DNA from: Dongshaea marina
GTDB taxonomy: Bacteria; Pseudomonadota; Gammaproteobacteria; Enterobacterales; Aeromonadaceae
DNA length: 64,000 bases
Direction of reading: 5' to 3'
Assembly (NCBI RefSeq): GCF_003072645.1
Contig: NZ_CP028897.1
Location: 3,485,658-3,549,657, forward strand
The notes under the pieces were generated by a model. That model saw nothing but the letters and a program-made list of their open reading frames with translations. It searched no databases and was not told the origin of the DNA. Positions 1 through 8,729 of this stretch are shown here, in pieces. The position numbers were made by a program, and so were the translations under genes. How positions within the stretch are numbered: position 1 is the stretch's first letter; each line of letters opens with the position of its first letter.

Positions 1-1070
1 GAAAACAGGTGCTTAAAACTTTCCATCAGGGCGATCATCTTCATCGCTTCCGCTTTTCGCCAGCGCTCATAGGGACGCAGTTGCCGATAACTGCCAAAAG
101 CCTCCCCCTCAGAAGATGAGCCAAGCAATACCTCGGCCAGAGAGGCTGCATCCAGCAGACCAAGATTGACCCCCTGGCCCGCCAGTGGGTGGATGGTATG
201 GGCCGCATCTCCCACCAGGGCAAAGCGCTCACCGGCAAAAGAACGGGCATAGCGCATGGTCAGGGGGTGAGAATGTCGCTCTCCCTCAAGCTGACAGAGC
301 CCCAACTCCATATTAAAGGTCTGGCTCAGGCGTTTATTGAAAGTCGCCTCATCACAGCTCTTGAGCTCCTCAGCCATCTCAGGCGGCATCGACCAAACGA
401 TGGAGCAGAGATCCTCTTCCCACAGTGGTAAAAAGGCCAGGATCTGCTGATCGGAGAAGATCTGCCGGGCCTGCTGTTGGTGGGGACGCTCACAGCGAAT
501 CGTCGCCACCAGGGCATGATGACCATAATCCCACTGGGTCAGGGGCAGATCCAGAGTCTTGCGCACCTTGGAGTGAGCCCCGTCGGCCGCAACCACCAAG
601 CGTCCCATGATTGGCTCGCCCTGTTCGGTCAGGATAAAGGCTCCTCCCTCACCTACCGACAGCTTTTGCAACTGTTGCCCGGTCATCAGGCTAACATCCG
701 AGGCGCCCCCAAGGCTCTGCCACAGAGCATACTGCAGGGCCGAATTTTCAACGATCGCTCCGAGCTCATCACCAAGCTGTCCACGGGTATCAAACTCAAT
801 CTTGCCAAAGCTATCCTTCTCCCACACCTTCATCGAGTGATAGGACTGGATCCGCGAGCTATCCAGATGCTGCCAGGCACCAATTCGCTGCAGTATCGAC
901 TGACTGGCCAGGCTCAGGGCACTGACCCGGGTCTTTGGGGCACCGGCCGGACTTTGAGGCATAGATGAAGATTCGAGGACACAGATAGATAACCCCTGCC
1001 CCCTGAGAGCTCCCGCCAGGGTCAGGCCAACCATGCCTCCCCCGATAATTACCACATCAAAAACTTGCAT
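1..1070 (-). CDS. ubiI: UbiI, FAD-dependent 2-polyprenylphenol C5 hydroxylase (C-terminus cut by window edge)
   Basis: Flavoprotein monooxygenase of ubiquinone biosynthesis that hydroxylates C5 of the polyprenylphenol ring. Reading the minus strand from the ATG at 1070 gives an FAD-binding start with a GGGMVG fingerprint near residue 10, a mid-protein DGAHS motif (the NADPH/FAD DG motif) and GDAAHTIHPLAGQG near the end, which is the second FAD-binding motif of this family. Local matches such as VENS-xxQYALW and VWEKDSFG resemble E. coli UbiI (VisC) more than UbiF or UbiH. About 356 residues are present, so some 40-50 C-terminal residues lie outside the window. The ATG lies 4 bp after the ubiH stop, so the two are probably one operon. 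Confidence 0.9.
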   Translation of the reverse strand, partial: MQVFDVVIIGGGMVGLTLAGALRGQGLSICVLESSSMPQSPAGAPKTRVSALSLASQSILQRIGAWQHLDSSRIQSYHSMKVWEKDSFGKIEFDTRGQLGDELGAIVENSALQYALWQSLGGASDVSLMTGQQLQKLSVGEGGAFILTEQGEPIMGRLVVAADGAHSKVRKTLDLPLTQWDYGHHALVATIRCERPHQQQARQIFSDQQILAFLPLWEEDLCSIVWSMPPEMAEELKSCDEATFNKRLSQTFNMELGLCQLEGERHSHPLTMRYARSFAGERFALVGDAAHTIHPLAGQGVNLGLLDAASLAEVLLGSSSEGEAFGSYRQLRPYERWRKAEAMKMIALMESFKHLF

Positions 1071-1074
1071 CTTG

Positions 1075-2274
1075 TTATCTATCTTGTGTGATCCCCATGG
1101 TGCGTCGAACCAGGGAGCGCTGGAGCGATGGAAGTAGCGCCATCCCCTTCATCCCCAGAGTCCGGCCACACACCAGAGGCCAATAGTGATTAGAGAAACA
1201 GGCAACCAAAGAGCTGGTGAGTCTTGAGGTTTGCTCAACATCGCTCTTGCGTTGCTGCCAATAGCGATTCAATACGGAAAAAGCACCCGGGTCCTCACCG
1301 CGGTTATGAGCATCGACCAGCACCTCTGTCAGTGCATCGATATCGCGCATCGTTAGGTTAAACCCCTGTCCGGCAACCGGGTGCAGGCTGTGAGCAGCAT
1401 TACCCAGCAGCAGGACACGATGGCTCAGGGGATAATCCGCCAGCTGGATTTGTAGCGGGTAGCTGCTTTGGCGCACCTTTAGCCGTAGTCGTCCGAGGCG
1501 AAACCCAAAGCTCTGCTGAAGCCTGCTCAGAAATGCCCGATCATCGAGCCCGGCCAGGGTTTCCCTGAGCTCTTTACCCACAGACCAGACCACACCAAAA
1601 TGGCTATCATCCAGTGGCAGCAGGGCAAGTGGACCCTCCGGGGTAAAGCGCTCAAAGGCGCGGCCGGCAACAGGCGCACTGGCCTCGACCACTGCAGTGA
1701 GTCCGTACTGCCCATAATCGATACGCCGCAACGGAATTTTCAGTTGGTCACGTAATGGTGAGCGGCCGCCATCGGCCAGTACCAGCAACCGGGTCTGGAT
1801 CCGCTCCCCATTATCAAGGTGAAGAGTCACCCTCTCGGCCTCCCGCTCGATCTGCATGACCCGGCGCGGGATCAAAAGCTCACAGCCACTGCTCTGAAGG
1901 GCCCGGTTAAAGACTGCTCCGGCTTGGTGTAGCTGCAGCACCTGACCAAAGGCATCACAGTGATGCTCTGAGCTTTCAAGAAGTACCCGTCCGGCATGCC
2001 CCAGATCAGTGACATGGATCGAGCGAATGGGGTAAGCCTTGGCAGCCAGCTCAGGCCAGATCCCATAATGATCGAGTCGCTGGCAGGTACCCGCCGCAAA
2101 AGCAACACTGCGGCCATCAAATCCGGGATGCTCCTCGGGTTGTGGCGCATGAGAGTCGATGACAGCGATCTTCATCACGCTGCCCGCTCGAGCCAGCTCT
2201 GTGCTCAGGGCACAAGCCAGGGTGGCCCCTGTCATGGCACCACCAATAATTACCAGATCAAAAGGTTTTGTCAT
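1075..2274 (-). CDS. ubiH: UbiH, 2-octaprenyl-6-methoxyphenol hydroxylase
   Basis: FAD-dependent monooxygenase that hydroxylates C1 of the ubiquinone ring precursor, acting with the membrane-associated Ubi complex. The start is placed at the ATG at 2274 (protein begins MTKPFDLVIIGG), because the open frame upstream adds 24 residues before the FAD-binding strand. The fingerprint reads GGAMTG (residues 11-16), a variant of GGGMxG. HPGFDGR, GRAFERFT and GNAAHSLHPVAGQGFNL (near residue 291) match E. coli UbiH closely. About 399 aa, the usual family length. It is followed by ubiI. E. coli has pepP upstream; here the gene is first and transcribed divergently from a response-regulator gene. Confidence 0.93.
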   Translation of the reverse strand: MTKPFDLVIIGGAMTGATLACALSTELARAGSVMKIAVIDSHAPQPEEHPGFDGRSVAFAAGTCQRLDHYGIWPELAAKAYPIRSIHVTDLGHAGRVLLESSEHHCDAFGQVLQLHQAGAVFNRALQSSGCELLIPRRVMQIEREAERVTLHLDNGERIQTRLLVLADGGRSPLRDQLKIPLRRIDYGQYGLTAVVEASAPVAGRAFERFTPEGPLALLPLDDSHFGVVWSVGKELRETLAGLDDRAFLSRLQQSFGFRLGRLRLKVRQSSYPLQIQLADYPLSHRVLLLGNAAHSLHPVAGQGFNLTMRDIDALTEVLVDAHNRGEDPGAFSVLNRYWQQRKSDVEQTSRLTSSLVACFSNHYWPLVCGRTLGMKGMALLPSLQRSLVRRTMGITQDR

Positions 2275-2547
2275 CGTGTCGCAACTGTTGAATACGCTCG
2301 GAAAGGCCCGCTGGAGCAGCCTCTGACTAGCCAAAGACTCTATCATAAATTTTCAGGAAAATAATGGCGCTGGCAGCAATGCCCTTTCTGTCTGGCTGCA
2401 TCGACGAACAATTCACCAGTGTAAGTCCCAATCGGGCCAATTTTAGCCATTTACTCTGGCGTCTTTCTCAGGATCTCTAATAATTAAAGTGATGTGATGA
2501 CAGCAGGGGTTATCCATCAATAACAACCACAGGCTCATGGAAGACTT
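2275..2547. other. Divergent intergenic region between ubiH and the receiver-TPR gene
   Basis: This 273-bp gap must carry the promoters of both divergent units. I see no gene, strong hairpin or recognisable operator in it. A purine-rich ribosome binding site (GGAAGA) precedes the ATG at 2548. Confidence 0.5.
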
Positions 2548-4182
2548 ATGGGAAGCTTTTTTGATGGTAAAAAATTGCTACTGGTCGATGATCAGCGCGC
2601 CTTTCAGGTAATGATGAAAGCGATGCTACAGAATATCGGCCTGAGTGATATCACTCTGGCGGATAACGCCGAAGAAGCTTTAAAGATCTGCAAAAATAAG
2701 AAGTTCGATATCTTTCTGGTCGACTACAACCTGGGCACCGGACGTAACGGCCGGCAGCTTCTCGATGAGCTCAGGCAAAATGATCTGATCCCCACCAGCA
2801 GCCTGTTTTTTATCATCACCGGAGATAACAGCCGTGCCATGGTGCTCAGTGCTCTGGAGATGGAGCCCGATGATTACCTGATGAAGCCCTTCTCTCAGAA
2901 TCAGTTTTTATTGCGCTTACAACGCAGTGTGGAGAAAAAGCGTACCCTGCATGATCTGTTTTTCTATCTGCAGAAACAGGACTACCCCAAGGTGGTCGAC
3001 CTCTGTGATCAGCACATTCAGGACAACCCCAGATATGCCGGCTTTTGCCGATGCCTGCGAGCCGAAATCCACCTCAAGCTTAAAGAGCCTCAGAAGGCGA
3101 TCGATGATCTGGAGCCACTGATCGAAAAAACCCCGGTGACCTGGGCCAAGATCATGCTGGGCAGAGCCTATGTTCAGGTTGAACGCTTTGATGATGCCGA
3201 GCCTTTGCTGCGAAGCGTGGTGCGTAAAAACCCGCTTCAGGTCGAAGCCTATCACTGGCTGGCACAGTGCTACGATCAACGCCAGGAGGGTGATCGGGCG
3301 CTGAAGATCCTAGCCCAGGCCACCGAGCTCTCCCCTCAGTCAATCAACCTGCAGAAAATGACGGCCAAGATTGCGATGCGCAATAATGATTACGGATTGC
3401 TCAAAGAGTCTTTGAGTAATGTGCTGGATCTGTCCCGTCACTCCCTGAAACAAAACCCTCAATACCTGGATAATTACATCGGAAGCCTGATCCTGTTTGC
3501 GCAACACAGTGGTGATCCATACCACATCGCCAATCTCAGTAAACAGGTCAATACCGTGTTATTCAAAGCAAAGCGTGAACTTATTCGGGATCCAGATTTT
3601 GATTTTGACCACTTTGAGGATATCTGCCACGCCAGGGTACAGATCGCCCGTGGCGATCTGATGCAGGGTAAAAAAAAGCTGTATAAGGCCTCTGAATCCT
3701 GCCTTAAGGAGCTGAGTGAAAGCGACCCGGCGCTGATTAGTAGTACCATCCATGGCCTGCTGCAACTGGGTGAATTTGAATATGCCCAGACCCTGAGTGA
3801 GCACCTCAAAGGTCGGGACGGTGTTGACTCTCTGACCAGTGCAACCCTGGATATAGTCAAAGAGGGTGATCAGCTCTCGAAAAAGCAGGAGCAGTATAAC
3901 CAACTCAACCGGGAGGGTATCCAGGCTTATCAATCCGGGGATTATCTGCAGGCCCTGGAGTGTTTTCGTGGAGCGCTGAAAAAGCTGCCCGCCAACACCA
4001 GTGCGGTTCTCAATAAAATTCAGGCTCTGATACACATCATTAAAAGCGACAAGAAAAAAACCAGCGGAGAGTTCAGAACCGAATGCCGTAATGCGTTAGG
4101 CCTGTTAGAGGGGCTCCCCCTGGGAGAAGCTCACCAACAGCGCTTTGAACAGCTCAACGATGAATTCCAGGAGCTCAAGTAG
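2548..4182 (+). CDS. Response-regulator receiver domain fused to tetratricopeptide repeats
   Basis: 544 aa. The N-terminal ~125 residues are a CheY-like receiver: LLLVDDQ holds the acidic pair, FLVDYNLG the phosphoacceptor aspartate, IITGD the conserved Thr, and LMKPF the conserved Lys. The rest is helical and repeat-like, with TPR-type stretches such as AKIMLGRAYVQVERFDDAEP and NREGIQAYQSGDYLQALECF. There is no DNA-binding or enzymatic output domain, so output is probably by protein-protein contact through the TPR array, as in VieB-like regulators (inference). No histidine kinase gene is adjacent. The following genes encode a small membrane protein and an ion-channel protein on the same strand. 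Confidence 0.85.
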   Translation: MGSFFDGKKLLLVDDQRAFQVMMKAMLQNIGLSDITLADNAEEALKICKNKKFDIFLVDYNLGTGRNGRQLLDELRQNDLIPTSSLFFIITGDNSRAMVLSALEMEPDDYLMKPFSQNQFLLRLQRSVEKKRTLHDLFFYLQKQDYPKVVDLCDQHIQDNPRYAGFCRCLRAEIHLKLKEPQKAIDDLEPLIEKTPVTWAKIMLGRAYVQVERFDDAEPLLRSVVRKNPLQVEAYHWLAQCYDQRQEGDRALKILAQATELSPQSINLQKMTAKIAMRNNDYGLLKESLSNVLDLSRHSLKQNPQYLDNYIGSLILFAQHSGDPYHIANLSKQVNTVLFKAKRELIRDPDFDFDHFEDICHARVQIARGDLMQGKKKLYKASESCLKELSESDPALISSTIHGLLQLGEFEYAQTLSEHLKGRDGVDSLTSATLDIVKEGDQLSKKQEQYNQLNREGIQAYQSGDYLQALECFRGALKKLPANTSAVLNKIQALIHIIKSDKKKTSGEFRTECRNALGLLEGLPLGEAHQQRFEQLNDEFQELK

Positions 4183-4217
4183 CATCCAAATTCATAGGGA
4201 TTGGCTGGGAGTGAACA

Positions 4218-4607
4218 ATGCGGACATGGAAGTTTGTGATTGACATGAACCAGGATGGCCAGTTCAGTGGTTCAGATATCTGGGCCTGGAGCCTGTGGCT
4301 TTACTTCTATCCGGGAGATTGGTTCATTAAAATTATCATGGAGCAACTCCCCAAGTTTGCGCAGCTGGTCTCTTTGTCAGAAGCCAGTTATCAGGGGTTA
4401 CTTCCCGGCTTTATTTCCGCCGTATGCTGGCTCTATCTACTGCTGATCATCTCAAAGCTGTTACGCCTTTTCAGGGCAGATGATGGGCACAGGCGTACCG
4501 ATAGCTACCTGGATAGCCACCACCTGCTCAAGGCGCCCTCCTGGCTGTTTCTGTCAATCCTGTTCATCCTGTTCATCCTTTTTGTGCTCTATCTGGGTGC
4601 AAAGTAG
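4218..4607 (+). CDS. Small membrane protein with N-terminal EF-hand-like calcium loop
   Basis: 129 aa, function unknown. Residues 9-20 read DMNQDGQFSGSD. This fits the 12-residue EF-hand loop: acidic or Asn at positions 1, 3 and 5, Gly at 6, hydrophobic at 8, Ser at 9 and Asp at 12. A tryptophan-rich segment follows, then a hydrophobic helix around residues 65-85 (AVCWLYLLLIISKLL) and a very hydrophobic C-terminal helix (LFLSILFILFILFVLYL). A good Shine-Dalgarno (GGGAG) lies 6-7 nt before the ATG. It begins 35 bp after the receiver-TPR gene, so the two are probably co-transcribed. Calcium binding is inferred from the motif only. Confidence 0.7.
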   Translation: MRTWKFVIDMNQDGQFSGSDIWAWSLWLYFYPGDWFIKIIMEQLPKFAQLVSLSEASYQGLLPGFISAVCWLYLLLIISKLLRLFRADDGHRRTDSYLDSHHLLKAPSWLFLSILFILFILFVLYLGAK

Positions 4608-4680
4608 GGCAAGCAGTCAGAACTAGCTATGCTAAAAACAGGAATCACAGATAGCATATTGCCATCTTCAGGAGAGGGTT

Positions 4681-5658
4681 ATGACTCCCAAGTACTGCCA
4701 GTATCATGAAGTTTCGGGCCACCGCTGTCACAATGAGGCCGGAGACAGCGGCTATTGTTACTGGCACGATGGCAGTATCGTCAAGGATGGCAAAGATATC
4801 CCCAAGAAGCTTGAGGAATATGCAAAATCCGGAGGGCTTCTCAGGGGGATCCGCCTGGCCCGAGCCAATCTCCAGGGGGTCTATCTGGTCCGGGATGGCT
4901 CAAAACTTGGGTACGATCTGACCGGCGCCGATCTCTATCGGGCGAACCTACAGGGCGCCCACCTTTTCAAGGTTAAGCTGGATCGCTCCAGCCTGATGAA
5001 GGCTGATCTACGCGAGGCGAATATTCACTGTGCCAGTATCAAGGAAGCCAATCTTCTGGGGATCCGCCTGCATGATGCCAAAATAGATAATATCAAGATC
5101 GGCCCCAAGCTCCTGCAGGAGAAGATGGCGAAAACAGCCCATAAAGAGCACGATCATGCCCTGGAGCTCGACTGCTATCAGCAGGCAGAGGAGATCTACC
5201 GCTCCCTTCGCAAGGCTGCTGACTATGAGGGAATCGTGGGGATGACCGGATTATTTACCCGCAAAGAGCTCACTATGCGCCGCATGCAGCTCCCGCTATT
5301 TAGTGTGCGCCGGATGCTCTCCAAACTGGTCGATCTCCTGTGTGGCTACGGTGAAGAGCCGATTCGGGTGATCCTCTTCTCTATGCTGCTGATTTTCACC
5401 TGTGCCCTGTTCTATTTCTATGCGGGCATCGTCTACGATGGCCAGGCTGCTCGTTTTGACCTATCCAAGGGTGTTTGGGCTAATATGCTATTTTTCAGCG
5501 AGTGCCTCTACTACAGTGTGGTGACCTTCACTACCCTGGGCTATGGTGATTTTATCCCCATCGGTAGCTCTCGGATGGTTGCAGCCATTGAAGCCTTTAC
5601 CGGCAGTTTCACCATCGCCCTGTTCGTGGTGGTATTTGTGAAGAAAATGACCCGTTAA
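4681..5658 (+). CDS. Pentapeptide-repeat protein with C-terminal two-helix potassium channel pore
   Basis: 325 aa with three parts. (1) Residues 1-30 form a Cys/His-rich module, CQYH...CH...CYWH, that may bind zinc. (2) Roughly residues 55-125 are A(N/D)L-type pentapeptide repeats (ANLQG, ADLYR, ANLQG, ADLRE, ANLLG), a right-handed beta-helix. (3) The C-terminal ~100 residues have two transmembrane helices flanking the filter motif TTLGYGD, the K+ selectivity signature. The protein is probably an inner-membrane K+ channel with a cytoplasmic sensor of unknown ligand. The Shine-Dalgarno AGGAGAGG is strong. The architecture occurs in marine gammaproteobacteria (recalled, not searched). Confidence 0.85.
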   Translation: MTPKYCQYHEVSGHRCHNEAGDSGYCYWHDGSIVKDGKDIPKKLEEYAKSGGLLRGIRLARANLQGVYLVRDGSKLGYDLTGADLYRANLQGAHLFKVKLDRSSLMKADLREANIHCASIKEANLLGIRLHDAKIDNIKIGPKLLQEKMAKTAHKEHDHALELDCYQQAEEIYRSLRKAADYEGIVGMTGLFTRKELTMRRMQLPLFSVRRMLSKLVDLLCGYGEEPIRVILFSMLLIFTCALFYFYAGIVYDGQAARFDLSKGVWANMLFFSECLYYSVVTFTTLGYGDFIPIGSSRMVAAIEAFTGSFTIALFVVVFVKKMTR

Positions 5659-5698
5659 AGGACAGGGTTGCGTGAAACCGGCTCCAGGATGGTCAGGC

Positions 5699-6106
5699 TC
5701 ACTCTTCAATCATCTCTAACTGCCTCAGACACCAGTTCACGGCTTCATCGTAATCGAGAAACACCTGATTTAGCATGCTCTGGACGTTCTGACTGCGCTG
5801 AACCATGCTCTCCTGAATCTTATTACTGGGAATAATCGCATGAACCCTGAGATTCTTAGTCATCAACTGGGCCTGGGTTGCTTCAAAAGCCTTGAAAACC
5901 TCTTGAGGAGCCAGCTCCCAATGCCGCATATCCGTAATCACGGCCCACGGCTTATCCTTTAGCTTTTCGGCAAGAGCAATCACGTCGTCACAGGCCCTTT
6001 GTGCCATATCAAGATTCCAGGCACCGTTAAGGCGGCCCAGGACGACCCGGGGAAAGATCTCCTCAATGAAAAAAGAACCATGCTCTTTGTTGCCGGTGAC
6101 TGACAT
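5699..6106 (-). CDS. SpoIIAA/STAS-like small cytoplasmic protein
   Basis: About 135 aa. The start is taken at the ATG at 6106 (MSVTGNKEHG) because a strong AGGGGGG Shine-Dalgarno lies just before it; an upstream in-frame ATG at 6142 would add 12 residues. The sequence alternates beta strands and amphipathic helices: FPRVVLGRLNGAWN, then DDVIALAEKLKDKPWAVITDMRHWEL, then VHAIIPSN, then DYDEAVNWCL near the end. This is typical of SpoIIAA-like/STAS-fold proteins of Vibrio and Shewanella. No enzymatic motif is visible and the function is unknown. It is convergent with the channel gene. Confidence 0.6.
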   Translation of the reverse strand: MSVTGNKEHGSFFIEEIFPRVVLGRLNGAWNLDMAQRACDDVIALAEKLKDKPWAVITDMRHWELAPQEVFKAFEATQAQLMTKNLRVHAIIPSNKIQESMVQRSQNVQSMLNQVFLDYDEAVNWCLRQLEMIEE

Positions 6107-6187
6107 CAGCCCCCCTGAAGATTTAATCGGTCTACACCTCAATTATAGGTCGCAAGACCTTTCCCCACTCCTCGTGATACAAAGCCG

Positions 6188-6577
6188 TTAATCTATAGCA
6201 TCGTATGCCAGCTCTTCGGGAATGACACCGATATAATCTGGCTCTATATAGGTTTTAAACCGAACTGCATGGATATGAGAACGCTCCATTGAGAGGGCCT
6301 TACACACCCGATGCATCCCATCCATCACCCGCCCCCGGTGGCATAAGATGATCGGGTAACTGAGATCGGCACCTTCAATCAGCCTTAGGTGCTCCAACAG
6401 GCTCCGACAGGTGGGTGAAGCCCCGCCCAACTCATACCAAAAAGGCTCATCAAGCTCCTGAATCTCACTAATGGGAATTTCAATGATCTCAAGGGAGCGG
6501 GAGAGTTCAATTAAACGAAAAACATCCCAGGCTAATAGCCCCTGACTGGATTGCCTGAAATGATATTGTTGCCTCAT
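6188..6577 (-). CDS. ParB/Srx-fold-like protein of unknown function
   Basis: 129 aa from the ATG at 6577 (MRQQYHFRQ), with AAGG about 9 nt upstream; an in-frame ATG at 6619 would add 14 residues. The core YPIILCHRGRVMDGMHRVCKAL matches the ParB N-terminal (Spo0J/sulfiredoxin) fold signature, where a G-x-H-R segment forms the nucleotide-binding loop. Standalone proteins of this type lack the helix-turn-helix of true ParB. Function unknown. The gene lies 82 bp upstream of the STAS-like gene on the same strand and may be co-transcribed with it. Confidence 0.65.
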   Translation of the reverse strand: MRQQYHFRQSSQGLLAWDVFRLIELSRSLEIIEIPISEIQELDEPFWYELGGASPTCRSLLEHLRLIEGADLSYPIILCHRGRVMDGMHRVCKALSMERSHIHAVRFKTYIEPDYIGVIPEELAYDAID

Positions 6578-6909
6578 GTTCCTATACCTTAGGTGATTGA
6601 CGAAATGATGAAGAGACATCCAAGTTCATCTTAACCAGCTTTAGCCATGAGTCCATGAGCTGCGGCATACGGGTTTGTCGATAATCACAATTCCCGGTTT
6701 ATCGGTGAGAGAAGACAGAATAAACTTTCCGGGTGAAGGGAAGAGAGCAGATTAAGCCTCGGATATTGGGCAATAGCCTCAAAGAGTGCCTTATGGCTTA
6801 TGGCTTATGGCAGAGAAATAACTGAAGATAAAATTTCCAAGACGAGATGTGAAAGAGCCTGGGGCGAGTATGTCGCCCCAGGCTCTTTCACGCATCACTG
6901 ATATAGACC
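6578..6909. other. Intergenic stretch with short direct repeats and a long hairpin
   Basis: No gene seen. It contains three tandem copies of CTTATGG near 6791-6812 and a long perfect hairpin at 6850-6890 (listed separately). Confidence 0.5.
6850..6890. terminator. Perfect 18-bp stem hairpin, probable terminator of the YciI-like gene
   Basis: The arms at 6850-6867 and 6873-6890 are perfectly complementary over 18 bp around a GTATG loop. It lies about 20 bp beyond the stop of the minus-strand gene at 6910. The T tract after the stem is short (TTTC), so termination is likely but not canonical. Confidence 0.6.
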
Positions 6910-7212
6910 TCAAGGGGCCATCTCTAAACCAATCAATGTACCCAGAGGCGTCAGGGGCTGAAGTGAAATGAGGTCGAAATCAAGAAACCCGGCTTTCACT
7001 AATGGAAGCTCTCCCAACTTAGCCTGTGCTTCCTCTTCGTTTGCACACTCCAACATGAATACAACACCACGGGTTCCCACTTTGAACCAGAAATTACGGA
7101 TGCTTCCCTCCAGGTAGGATTCAAGGGTATGCTTGACCTCGGCCTCCATCAGGGGCCTTACCTTATCAGGTGTTGTGCCTTCATTGGTCTTACTTATCGC
7201 CAGTATTTGCAT
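6910..7212 (-). CDS. YciI/muconolactone-isomerase-like dimeric alpha-beta barrel protein
   Basis: 100 aa beginning MQILAISK, with AGAGGA 8 nt before the ATG. The order of a first beta strand, a helix (DKVRPLMEAEVKHTLESYL), strands (IRNFWFKVGTRGVVFMLEC) and a second helix (NEEEAQAKLGELPLV) is that of ferredoxin-like Dabb/YciI proteins. Such proteins are often small-molecule isomerases or have unknown function. No catalytic residue can be assigned. It is transcribed divergently from the GlxA-type regulator next door, so it is a candidate target of that regulator (inference). Confidence 0.6.
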   Translation of the reverse strand: MQILAISKTNEGTTPDKVRPLMEAEVKHTLESYLEGSIRNFWFKVGTRGVVFMLECANEEEAQAKLGELPLVKAGFLDFDLISLQPLTPLGTLIGLEMAP

Positions 7213-7329
7213 CTTGCTATCCTCTCGTCTGTTCGAGCCTCATTCAGGGGTAATATATCCCTTGACAATCTCCCCGGTAAGCATCAAAAAGGACGAATAA
7301 AGTCTGATAGGGACAACCCAGGTTCAAAT

Positions 7330-8316
7330 ATGAAAAAAGTCGTCATCCTCGCCTCAGATCACTGTTTGTTTTCAAGTATCGGCGGCCCCATGGACATATT
7401 CTTACAGGCTGGGGTGCTCTGGAATGGCATCATGGGGGACAAGCCCTCACCCTATTTTGATGTGAAAATTGTCACCATGGACGGCCGCCCGGCAATGGCA
7501 ACCAATGGTGTTTCCGTCACACCACACTGCTCGGTGAAAGAGGTTGACTCCGCTGATTTGATACTCATTCCTTCCCAGGGGTTCTACTTCCGGGAGCGTA
7601 ATGAAGAGTTTTTTGCAAAAGTAGCATGGCTTAAGAAGTGTCATGAAAATGGTGCTGACCTGGCGAGTGTATGTACGGGTGCCTTTACCCTTGCCGCCAC
7701 CGGTCTATTAGATGGAAAAACTGCAACCACGCATTGGGGAGTGGCAGAGGAGTTTAAAAAAGCATTTCCCAAGGTTGATCTGAGAACGGATGTAATGGTG
7801 ACAGATGCTGGCCGCCTATTTTGTGGCGGTGGGGTGACGGCCGATCTAAACTTGTCACTCTATCTCATCAACAAGTACTGTGGGAAAGAGATCGCCCTGC
7901 AAAGCTCTCGATGTACTTTAATTGACTTAGGCCGGGTTGCACAGCAACCATTTGCCATGTTTGTTCCTGAGAAAAATCACCAGGATCCTAAAATATTAAA
8001 GGCTCAGGAGTGGATGGAAGATAACTTCAGTCAGAACTTACCCAACGAAACACTCGCCGAGAAAGCAGGGATGAGTACCCGCAATTTCAACCGACGGTTT
8101 AAGGCTGCCACGGGGCTGACGGTTGTGAACTATATACAGCTTCTGAGAACTGAAAAAGCCAAAAAAGCATTAGAGGATGGGAGAAAATCCTTTGATGAGA
8201 TCTCCAGCGACGTCGGGTATGAAAACGTTAGCTTTTTCAGGCGATTATTCAAGAAGCACACAGGACTGACCCCGGCAGACTATCAGAAAAAGTTTTTCAA
8301 ATTTGTCACGGTTTAA
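7330..8316 (+). CDS. GlxA-family transcriptional regulator: DJ-1/PfpI domain plus AraC-type HTH
   Basis: 328 aa. The start is set at MKKVVILAS (7330) because this is where the DJ-1/PfpI fold begins; the frame is open further upstream but lies over the divergent promoter. Residues 1-190 are a glutamine-amidotransferase-like domain with the elbow-type cysteine in ASVCTGAF. Residues ~225-325 carry two helix-turn-helix motifs of the AraC family: LAEKAGMSTRNFNRRFKAATG and the signature ISSDVGYENVSFFRRLFKKHTGLTPADY. Members sense small metabolites by an unknown mechanism. The divergent YciI-like gene is the likely target. Confidence 0.85.
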   Translation: MKKVVILASDHCLFSSIGGPMDIFLQAGVLWNGIMGDKPSPYFDVKIVTMDGRPAMATNGVSVTPHCSVKEVDSADLILIPSQGFYFRERNEEFFAKVAWLKKCHENGADLASVCTGAFTLAATGLLDGKTATTHWGVAEEFKKAFPKVDLRTDVMVTDAGRLFCGGGVTADLNLSLYLINKYCGKEIALQSSRCTLIDLGRVAQQPFAMFVPEKNHQDPKILKAQEWMEDNFSQNLPNETLAEKAGMSTRNFNRRFKAATGLTVVNYIQLLRTEKAKKALEDGRKSFDEISSDVGYENVSFFRRLFKKHTGLTPADYQKKFFKFVTV

Positions 8317-8377
8317 TACCGTTTGCAGTCAAATACATCCTACTGTCACCAAACTCTGCCCGAAAAACAAAGAGCTT

Positions 8378-8700
8378 CAGTTTGCTTTGAACCAAAAGCG
8401 AACCTTATATATCCTGCGGATAGCCTTTTTGCAGCTGCGCTGCATGAATGTCGGGATCGCCCGACAGCGAGCAAAGGGGCAAAACGCCTTTCCCCTTTGC
8501 AATCCCCTCGCGCCCCGGATCTCGCTTTATCTTCACAATAACAGGGAATTGTAGGCACCAAACAAACGGGATGTCCCTATCCCGGTTGTTTTCTCACGAC
8601 ATCCTGTCGCTCGACCTCAAATCCCCAAGTTATTGCTCAGCGCTCGCTCACGGGGAAGTTGGGCCCCGCTTATTTGCGCCGAAAGTTTCAAATAGGAGCA
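8378..8700 (-). repeat. Hairpin repeat element, copy 1
   Basis: Shares with copies 2 and 3, in order: a GCAGC(T/G)GCGCTGC palindrome; a G-rich/C-rich pair around CCTTTCCCCTTTGCA; CCCCGGATCTCGCT; a long hairpin; a short hairpin; and GCGCTCGCTCACGG. The long hairpin is at 8561-8590: 12-bp arms with one mismatch and a 6-nt loop reading AGGGAC on the minus strand. The short one is at 8597-8609 with loop GGA on the minus strand. Its stems differ in sequence from those of the other copies but keep their pairing. Confidence 0.75.
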
Positions 8701-8729
8701 GAGGGTGAATTGCAGGGATGCGATGAAAG

